Below, one piece after another: positions 1-5,364 of a stretch of 5,364 nt of DNA; positions within the stretch are counted from its first letter, which is position 1; the number at the start of each line of letters is the position of its first letter. The translations under genes and the position numbers were made by a program. This DNA comes from Chloroflexota bacterium (GTDB lineage Bacteria; Chloroflexota; Anaerolineae; Anaerolineales; UBA11579), in the NCBI GenBank assembly GCA_003250455.1, contig QKGK01000047.1, positions 1 to 5,364 on the forward strand, given 5' to 3'. The notes below the pieces were generated by a model. It was not told where the DNA came from, did no database searches, and saw only the letters and a program-made list of their open reading frames with translations.

Positions 1-1
1 C

Positions 2-754
2 TTTGAGGAACAAAGGCTGCAAGATCAGTTGGATGGAGTGTTCGCTGCCAGCAGGGGCGAGTGGCATGTGGTAGTGAAAGAAATTGGCGGTCCAACGCTG
101 TATGAGCTGAAGAAGGATTCGGTCATTCACCCCGGGTCGGTGATCAAGGTGCCGCTGGCGATGTTGTTCTTTGAATCGCTCCATGAGCGGGAAATTGTCG
201 ATTTGCCTGCGTTCCTGGAAGCAAGGGGGACCAATGGACGCACGTATGCCCAACTTTTACACGCTATGCTGGTGGATTCGGAGGAACCGGCAACAGAGGC
301 ATTATTTGATTACACCAAGACACAGATCAATCTCCAGGAAACCCTGCAGGCGTGGAGGTATCCGAAGACGGTGATCTCCCCACGTGAATCAACAGCGGCT
401 GAGATGACTGCAATATTTGAGGATCTCTGGACGCAAGTCCACCTTTCCGATGAGGAATCCGAAATCATCAAAGGGTATCTTTCCGAATATACATCTGGAG
501 ATGATTCCCGGATTGGGGTGATACGGCAGGAGATGCCTGAAAATGTGATGTTTTACAGTAAACGGGGGTCTCTAGCTGCAGGGCGCGTGATTGTCGCTGA
601 GGTAGCCGTGATCGAGTTTGAGGACCGCGCTTATATCCTCAGCCTGTTTGGATATCCAAATTTGGGGGAAAATTTGCCCACTTATGAGGTGCTGGAAGCC
701 ACCATTGAAGAGGCTGCCAGGATTGTGTGGGAAACGATCAAGGATTCCCCCTGA
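2..754 (+). CDS. Class A beta-lactamase-fold serine hydrolase, 5'-truncated by window edge
   Basis: The frame is open to the first base, so the gene probably begins before the window; a TTG at 29 is the first start-like codon inside it but has no clear ribosome site. Numbered from that TTG, residues 34-43 (HPGSVIKVPL) match the SxxK motif of serine beta-lactamases and penicillin-binding proteins, with Ser37 as nucleophile and Lys40. The helix around 80-92 (VDSEEPATEAL) aligns with the SDN-x-AT region, but reads SEE. Residues 178-181 (KRGS) occupy the place of the KTG motif. The stretch 109-126 goes almost directly to the STAAEM helix, leaving no evident omega-loop glutamate (Glu166 of class A enzymes). 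I infer an acyl-serine hydrolase or peptidase of this fold rather than an efficient beta-lactamase. Substrate is unknown, and any signal peptide would lie outside the window. It ends 165 bp before the next gene and is probably a separate unit. Confidence 0.75.
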   Translation, partial: FEEQRLQDQLDGVFAASRGEWHVVVKEIGGPTLYELKKDSVIHPGSVIKVPLAMLFFESLHEREIVDLPAFLEARGTNGRTYAQLLHAMLVDSEEPATEALFDYTKTQINLQETLQAWRYPKTVISPRESTAAEMTAIFEDLWTQVHLSDEESEIIKGYLSEYTSGDDSRIGVIRQEMPENVMFYSKRGSLAAGRVIVAEVAVIEFEDRAYILSLFGYPNLGENLPTYEVLEATIEEAARIVWETIKDSP

Positions 755-856
755 CCAATTTCCTATTAAAAAATTGGAGCGATGCGTAAGGGAAGGGATG
801 GTCATCAGGTCTGAAACCTTGTCGGCCCTCTGGCAACTTGACATTTCACCAGCTGA

Positions 857-885
857 TTGACAGTAACTGATTCGGGTATTACAAT
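857..885 (+). promoter_or_regulatory. Sigma70-type promoter of the fur-cbiMQO operon
   Basis: The -35 box TTGACA at 857-862 is a perfect consensus match. It is followed by a 17-bp spacer and the -10 box TACAAT at 880-885, one mismatch from TATAAT. Transcription should start near 891-893, about 28 nt before the ATG at 920 and inside the TTGCAA repeats, the classic place for a repressor to block initiation. A second TTGACA at 838-843 has only CAGTAA at the matching -10 distance and is the weaker choice. Confidence 0.75.
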
Positions 886-918
886 TTTGCAATAAATTGC
901 AATTGCAAAATGATGCAA
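885..918 (+). promoter_or_regulatory. Operator: tandem TTGCAA half-site array, Nur-like
   Basis: TTGCAA occurs at 887-892, 897-902 and 903-908, with a one-mismatch copy ATGCAA at 913-918. This gives two back-to-back 16-bp units, each a 6-4-6 pair, with half-site starts spaced 10, 6 and 10 bp. TTGCAA is itself a palindrome, so each pair is both a direct and an inverted repeat. An outer 9-bp dyad, TTTTGCAAT at 885-893 and ATTGCAAAA at 902-910, overlies the array. The array lies just after the -10 box and reaches the start codon of the Fur-family gene. The half-site resembles the nickel-responsive Nur box described in Streptomyces (TTGCAA pairs with a spacer near 5). Autoregulation by the adjacent gene is inferred. 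Confidence 0.65.
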
Positions 919-919
919 A

Positions 920-1315
920 ATGAATAAAAAATTTAAACTCACTTCGGCAAGAAAAGCTGTCCTCGAATTCCTGGAAGATTCATCGTTTCATCAAACTGCG
1001 GCAGAAATTCATCAAGGGTTGGTAGAACGCTTGCCTTCCCTGAACCTGTCCACGGTATACCGTTCTTTGGACTACCTCATTGCTCGCCAGTTGGTTTCTG
1101 TGGCAGACATTGGGCGGGGGAGTCCGGTTTATGAAATTGTTTCCGATCAACCGCATCATCATTTGGTATGCCTGAACTGTGACCATGTCTATGATCTTGA
1201 TCATGCTACAGTGGAGTATCTTTTCAACCAGATCGAAGCTGACCAAAGTTTTGAGATCCGCACCAATCACCTGGTGCTCTATGGAATTTGTGAATCCTGC
1301 CAGTCTGAGGAATAA
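920..1315 (+). CDS. Fur-family metal-dependent repressor, probably nickel-responsive (Nur-like)
   Basis: This 131-residue protein has the length and layout of the Fur/Zur/PerR/Nur family. The N-terminal winged helix spans about 1-75, with the LTSARKAVL helix at 7-15 and the recognition helix STVYRSLDYL at 44-53. The C-terminal dimer and metal domain carries the HHHLVC block (His79-81, Cys84). Two CxxC pairs (Cys84/Cys87 and Cys124/Cys127) would bind structural zinc. Other likely ligands are His31, His89, His95 and His117. The ATG at 920 is the only usable start because an in-frame TGA lies at 911-913. No clear Shine-Dalgarno sequence precedes it, since the leader is filled by the TTGCAA array. 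The cbiM gene follows after 29 bp. Sequence alone does not separate Fur, Zur and Nur; the nickel reading comes from the downstream importer and the operator type. Confidence 0.85.
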   Translation: MNKKFKLTSARKAVLEFLEDSSFHQTAAEIHQGLVERLPSLNLSTVYRSLDYLIARQLVSVADIGRGSPVYEIVSDQPHHHLVCLNCDHVYDLDHATVEYLFNQIEADQSFEIRTNHLVLYGICESCQSEE

Positions 1316-1332
1316 CAGGCAGTTGATTTTGA

Positions 1333-1337
1333 AAGGA
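1333..1337 (+). promoter_or_regulatory. Ribosome binding site deciding the cbiM start
   Basis: AAGGA lies 7 nt before the ATG at 1345, a good Shine-Dalgarno match at good spacing. The competing start, a TTG at 1366-1368 that would give the family's usual Met-His-Ile N-terminus, has no purine-rich site before it. The site therefore supports the ATG and a 7-residue extension. Confidence 0.6.
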
Positions 1338-1344
1338 ACCTGAA

Positions 1345-2301
1345 ATGTTGAATTCACCCGAACCTTTGCATATCCCTGATGGATTTTTGAGCGTGCTGAT
1401 CTCTGCCACGTTTTGGGTATTCACATTAGTCATTGTAGGGATCGCTGTAAATCGCAGCAAAAAAACGCTCCAGGACCGGCAAATCCCACTGATGGGAATC
1501 ATGGCGGCATTTATTTTTGCGGCACAAATGATCAACTTCCCGGTAGCGGGGGGAACCTCCGGGCACCTGCTTGGCGGAGCGCTGGCTGCAATTGTACTTG
1601 GCCCGTGGTCTGGCATTCTGGTAATGACCAGTGTGATCGCATTGCAAGGGCTTTTGTTCCAGGATGGGGGCCTGGTGGTGATGGGGGCGAATATCTTCAA
1701 TATGGGTATTCTTACCGTCATGATCGGATACGGGCTGTATGCTACGGTTGCCGGGCAACAGCGCAAGGGTGTACAGGTGGCAGTAATTGGGGTTGCTTCC
1801 TGGCTGTCTGTGATGGCAAGTGCGCTGGTAGCCTCTATCCAGATCTGGCTTTCGGGCACCTCTCCGGCGCGGATCGTGTTCCCGGCAATGCTTACAGTCC
1901 ACGCGCTGATCGGGGTGGGAGAAGCGTTGATCACTGTTGCTGCGTTCAGTTTTATCCGGCAGGTACGGCCAGATATTATTGAGAAAAAACAAGCTGCTGT
2001 CCAAAATAATATTGGCTGGATCCTTACCGGCGGGATAATGTCGCTGGGTGTGGTGCTGCTTTCCCCGTTGGCATCAGCAGATCCGGATGGGTTGGAACGG
2101 GTGGCAAAAGATGTCGGATTCCTAAACCTGGCTCAGGATAACCCTTATAATATTTTCGCTAATTATGTGATCCCAGCCTTGGGGAACAGTGGCATTTCTA
2201 CAATAGTTGCAGGGCTGATTGGAATTCTTGCCGTTGGTGGATTAGCGATCCTGGTTGGCTGGATCATCCAGAAATCCAAAACAAAGGAAAGTACGCCTTA
2301 A
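1345..2301 (+). CDS. cbiM: ECF-type nickel/cobalt transporter substrate-binding permease, CbiM/NikM with fused PDGLE domain
   Basis: This is the metal-binding S component of an ECF importer in the cytoplasmic membrane, 318 residues. The N-terminal HIPDGFL motif is at 9-15. The second metal motif, NFPVAGGTSGHLLGG, is at 64-78 and includes His74. Further family blocks are ALQGLLFQDGG (99-109), GANIFNMG (114-121) and HALIGVGEA (186-194). In the family the free N-terminus, His2 and a histidine near 67 bind Ni(II) or Co(II). Counting from Leu8 as residue 1, His9 and His74 fall at 2 and 67. After about residue 222 comes a PDGLE domain: one helix, the PDGLERVAKDVGF motif (247-259) and a last helix near 283-306. 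This takes the place of a separate CbiN/NikN subunit. Fusions of this kind are typical of nickel systems, but cobalt cannot be excluded. The cbiQ start is 6 bp after the stop. Confidence 0.92.
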   Translation: MLNSPEPLHIPDGFLSVLISATFWVFTLVIVGIAVNRSKKTLQDRQIPLMGIMAAFIFAAQMINFPVAGGTSGHLLGGALAAIVLGPWSGILVMTSVIALQGLLFQDGGLVVMGANIFNMGILTVMIGYGLYATVAGQQRKGVQVAVIGVASWLSVMASALVASIQIWLSGTSPARIVFPAMLTVHALIGVGEALITVAAFSFIRQVRPDIIEKKQAAVQNNIGWILTGGIMSLGVVLLSPLASADPDGLERVAKDVGFLNLAQDNPYNIFANYVIPALGNSGISTIVAGLIGILAVGGLAILVGWIIQKSKTKESTP

Positions 2302-2307
2302 AGGGTT

Positions 2308-3102
2308 ATGTTCACAACTTCTGCATTTGATCGCTACCAGTCTGGTCAAAGCCTGATCCATCGGTTGGATCCCCGAGTTAAGCTGGTGACCACGGTTGCG
2401 ATGATTCTATCCAATGTGTTTTTACCGGACGGCGCATGGTGGGGGTTTGCACAGACCTGGGTATTGATTCTGTTTTTCACCTGGTTGGCAAAGATTTCTC
2501 CCGGGTTTGTGTTGAAGCGTTCGATAGTTGCGCTTCCCTTCGCCCTGGTTGCCTTTACGGTGATGTTCACCTTGCCAGGAACAGAATTAACCCAATTTCA
2601 CCTATTTGGATGGACTTTGACGATCTCTGTGGAAGGCCTGATGCGCTTTTTGAGCATCCTTGTGCGGGCCTGGCTATCAGTGCAGATTGCCATTTTACTG
2701 ACAGCAACGACCACTTTTCCGGATTTAGCCCATGGTTTGCGTCATTTGCATGTTCCGTTGATTTTGATTGCCGTGCTTTCATTTATGTATCGCTACCTGT
2801 TCGTTTTGAGTGAGGAAGCAGAGCGCTTACTGCAGGCAAGGGCCGCCCGAAGCGCAAAAATCCCTGGAGGGAAACGCACCTCAGTCCTATGGCGGGCAAA
2901 AATTGCGGGGAATATGGTGGGGCAGCTATTTCTGCGGAGCTATGAGCGCAGCGACCGGGTATATCACGCGATGGTTGCCAGGGGTTTTCAGGGACAATTC
3001 CTCACGTTTAATCCGCATATGATGACTGTAAAAGATTGGGCTGCATTGACATTTGTGTTGATCCTGATCGCCCTTATTCAAATTTCGAACCTGATGGTGT
3101 AG
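2308..3102 (+). CDS. cbiQ: ECF transporter transmembrane coupling protein CbiQ (EcfT)
   Basis: The protein has 264 residues and is the T component, which passes ATPase movements to the CbiM subunit. The family start motif HRLDPRVKL is at 18-26. Hydrophobic segments lie near 27-60, 70-92, 105-133 and 148-167, with a final membrane helix at about 244-262. The cytoplasmic coupling region holds the two arginine motifs that dock into the ATPase: the second is a textbook Ala-Arg-Gly at 224-226 (MVARGF). The first, ARAARS at 177-182, lacks the glycine of the usual form. The start ATG is 6 bp after the cbiM stop, with AAGGG overlapping that stop codon only about 2 nt from the ATG, so translational coupling with cbiM is likely. 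The cbiO start follows the stop after 9 bp. Confidence 0.92.
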   Translation: MFTTSAFDRYQSGQSLIHRLDPRVKLVTTVAMILSNVFLPDGAWWGFAQTWVLILFFTWLAKISPGFVLKRSIVALPFALVAFTVMFTLPGTELTQFHLFGWTLTISVEGLMRFLSILVRAWLSVQIAILLTATTTFPDLAHGLRHLHVPLILIAVLSFMYRYLFVLSEEAERLLQARAARSAKIPGGKRTSVLWRAKIAGNMVGQLFLRSYERSDRVYHAMVARGFQGQFLTFNPHMMTVKDWAALTFVLILIALIQISNLMV

Positions 3103-3111
3103 AGGTTTTAT

Positions 3112-3876
3112 ATGCCAATTCTCCATGATAAAAAATCTTTGGTTCCTTACCCAATTGAAAGCAATGGCGCTATTCTGAATGTGGAAGATCTGTCTTTTTC
3201 TTATCCGGCAGGCCATTGTGCCCTGGATGGCGTTTCCCTAACACTGCAACCGGGTGAGAAAGTGGCATTAGTGGGGCATAATGGGTCAGGTAAAAGCACA
3301 TTAATGCTCAATATCATCGGGATCCTGTCAGGTGAGGGGAGCATCAAAGTGAGCGGGATGCCGCTTACCGAGGAAAATCTCCCCTATATCCGGGCAAAGG
3401 TTGGGCTGGTGTTTCAAAATCCGGACGACCAATTATTTTCCCCGACAGTTTTTGAGGATGTCGCTTTTGGCCCCTTGCATATGGGGTTTTCTGAGGATGA
3501 AACCAAAACCCGGGTTGCAGATGCGCTGAAAGCTGTCGGAATGGAGAAGTTTTCAGACCGTCTTTCCTATCATTTGAGCACCGGAGAGAAAAAACGGGTA
3601 GCGATTGCCACAGTTCTTTCGATGGAGCCGGACTTGATCATACTGGATGAACCATCTGCGGGGCTGGACCCACGGGCGCGGCGTTCATTGATCAATTTGC
3701 TGCGAGATTTACCCCAAAGTCTGCTTGTTGCGACACATGACCTTTTGATGGTTCGTGAGCTGCTGCCTCGTACGGTGATCCTGGATTCCGGTAAGGTGGT
3801 TGCAGATGGGCCAACTGAACAGCTGCTGGCAGATGAAGCGTTGCTGGATGCGCATGGTTTAGAGCTGCCAGTATAA
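3112..3876 (+). CDS. cbiO: ECF transporter ATP-binding protein CbiO
   Basis: This 254-residue ABC ATPase powers the CbiMQ importer, probably as a dimer on the cytoplasmic face. The Walker A motif GHNGSGKST is at 55-63, the Q-loop Gln102 sits in VFQNPDDQLFSPTV, and the Walker B motif LIILDEP is at 175-181 with catalytic Glu180. The D-loop AGLDP is at 183-187 and the switch histidine is His209. The QNPDDQLF block is characteristic of EcfA/CbiO-type ATPases. The signature motif reads LSTGE (155-159) instead of the usual LSGGE or LSGGQ. About 20 residues precede the usual first strand (ILNVEDLSFSYP, 21-32). The GAGG at 3102-3105, 6 nt before the ATG, supports this start. Only one ATPase gene is present, as is usual for the metal-specific group I ECF systems. 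A strong terminator follows. Confidence 0.93.
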   Translation: MPILHDKKSLVPYPIESNGAILNVEDLSFSYPAGHCALDGVSLTLQPGEKVALVGHNGSGKSTLMLNIIGILSGEGSIKVSGMPLTEENLPYIRAKVGLVFQNPDDQLFSPTVFEDVAFGPLHMGFSEDETKTRVADALKAVGMEKFSDRLSYHLSTGEKKRVAIATVLSMEPDLIILDEPSAGLDPRARRSLINLLRDLPQSLLVATHDLLMVRELLPRTVILDSGKVVADGPTEQLLADEALLDAHGLELPV

Positions 3877-3899
3877 AAAAATTCCAATTTCGTATAGAC

Positions 3900-3929
3900 A
3901 AAAAGCCGGGCAAACGCCCGGCTTTTTTT
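3900..3929. terminator. Rho-independent terminator, probably bidirectional
   Basis: GCCGGGC (3905-3911) pairs perfectly with GCCCGGC (3916-3922) around an AAAC loop. Seven T follow on the + strand (3923-3929), ending the cbiO operon. Five A before the stem (3900-3904) give a shorter U-tract on the - strand, so the same hairpin can also end metK transcription, whose stop codon is at 3946-3948. The flanking A and T also extend the stem by four A-T pairs. Confidence 0.9.
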
Positions 3930-3945
3930 GGAATGGTTAAATGAA

Positions 3946-5157
<1,212 letters not shown>

Positions 5158-5164
5158 AAACTGT

Positions 5165-5170
5165 ACCTCC
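5165..5170 (-). promoter_or_regulatory. Ribosome binding site of metK
   Basis: ACCTCC on the + strand reads GGAGGT on the - strand, 7 nt before the ATG at 5157. It is a near-perfect Shine-Dalgarno sequence and decides the start against the longer open frame. It sits directly after the U-tract of the leader terminator, so it is transcribed only when the terminator is read through. Confidence 0.9.
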
Positions 5171-5208
5171 AAAAATAAAGTTGCCCTTTCAGCCAAAGAA
5201 AGGGCAAC
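5171..5208 (-). terminator. Regulated intrinsic terminator in the metK leader
   Basis: On the - strand an 11-bp perfect stem, GTTGCCCTTTC (5208-5198) and GAAAGGGCAAC (5190-5180), closes a 7-nt loop. It is followed by TTTATTTTT (5179-5171), a U-tract broken by one A. It lies between the SAM-I aptamer and the metK ribosome site. The 5' arm can alternatively pair with the 3' strand of aptamer helix P1: GAGAGGG (+ strand 5230-5236) with CCCUUUC (5198-5204), 7 pairs including one G-U. This is the expected antiterminator switch, with termination when SAM is bound. Confidence 0.9.
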
Positions 5209-5229
5209 CGCGAAGATTTTTTTGGTACA

Positions 5230-5337
5230 CCCTCTCATCTTCCAGAACTCGTCTGACGGAATTGGCACCATCCACACTTGCGTGTAGGTTGCCGAGGTTT
5301 CATAGGGCCGTTCCCTCCACCTCTCTGGATAAGAGTG
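5230..5337 (-). promoter_or_regulatory. SAM-I (S-box) riboswitch aptamer controlling metK
   Basis: The - strand matches the S-box consensus closely. It opens with CTCTTATCCAGAGAGGTGG, followed by GGCCCTATGAAACCTCGGC, then GGTGCCAATTCC, and closes with GATGAGAG. P1 pairs CUCUUAUC (5335-5328) with GAUGAGAG (5239-5232), with one G-U. P2 pairs GAGGU with ACCUC and carries the kink-turn region and pseudoknot loop. P3 is a short stem, ACAC/GUGT-type plus two further pairs, capped by a GCAA tetraloop near 5278-5281. P4 follows the GGUGCCAAUUCC segment. In this class, bound SAM stabilises P1 and turns the downstream gene off. Its place before metK, the SAM-producing enzyme, makes direct feedback control the natural reading. 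The promoter must lie upstream, near or past the window end. Confidence 0.96.
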
Positions 5338-5364
5338 CTGATTGGGTATTCAATTTTTCTGCAA

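Noticed and set aside
755..777. Inverted repeat CCAATTT/AAATTGG just after the serine hydrolase stop, as a terminator
   Set aside because: The stem is short and almost all A-T, the loop is 9 nt, and no T-tract follows. It is too weak to call a terminator.
838..866. A second -35-like TTGACA at 838-843
   Set aside because: The hexamer 17 bp downstream is CAGTAA, a poor -10 box; the 857/880 pair is much better.
1224..2004. Long - strand open frames opposite cbiM
   Set aside because: They overlap a clear CbiM protein, have low-complexity composition and no ribosome site or recognisable motif.
5158..5277. N-terminal 40-residue extension of MetK from an ATG at 5277
   Set aside because: It would translate the terminator hairpin and part of the riboswitch, has no ribosome site, and does not resemble MetK N-termini. 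The ATG at 5157 has GGAGGT at 7 nt.
5346..5364. Possible metK promoter -10 (TTGAAT on the - strand at 5353-5348)
   Set aside because: Only a weak hexamer is visible and the -35 would fall outside the window, so it cannot be supported.

Overview
The window holds the 3' part of one gene, a complete four-gene metal-uptake operon on the + strand, and a complete metK gene with its riboswitch leader on the - strand. Base composition is near even. The gene set, the SAM-I (S-box) riboswitch in front of metK, and the fused CbiM-PDGLE permease suggest a Chloroflexota bacterium of the Anaerolineae type. Clostridia-like Firmicutes are the main alternative. The assignment is an impression from protein style, not a demonstrated one.

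Layout: (1) 2-754 (+) is the C-terminal part of a class A beta-lactamase-fold serine hydrolase with altered second and third active-site motifs; it is cut by the window edge. (2) 755-919 is an intergenic region with a near-consensus sigma70-type promoter (TTGACA, 17 bp, TACAAT). Its start point lies under an array of four TTGCAA-type half-sites. (3) 920-3876 (+) is a tight operon: a Fur-family regulator, a CbiM/NikM substrate-binding permease with a C-terminal PDGLE domain, the CbiQ transmembrane coupling protein and the CbiO ATPase. Together these form a complete energy-coupling-factor (ECF) nickel or cobalt importer preceded by its probable own regulator. (4) 3900-3929 is a strong hairpin that can end transcription from both sides. 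(5) 3946-5157 (-) is metK, S-adenosylmethionine synthetase. (6) 5171-5337 (-) is its SAM-I riboswitch with an intrinsic terminator and a readable antiterminator pairing.

How the parts work together: the Fur-like protein probably binds the TTGCAA array when loaded with metal and shuts off its own operon. The half-site resembles the box described for the Streptomyces nickel regulator Nur, which together with the NikM-like permease favours nickel as the signal and cargo; cobalt remains possible. On the other strand, SAM made by MetK should bind the leader RNA and stop metK transcription. So the window carries two feedback loops of different kinds, protein-operator and RNA-ligand, facing each other across a shared terminator.

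No rRNA, tRNA, insertion sequence, CRISPR array or phage feature was seen. I found no wholly new system. The points most worth a second look are the tandem operator and the unusual N-terminus of CbiM.
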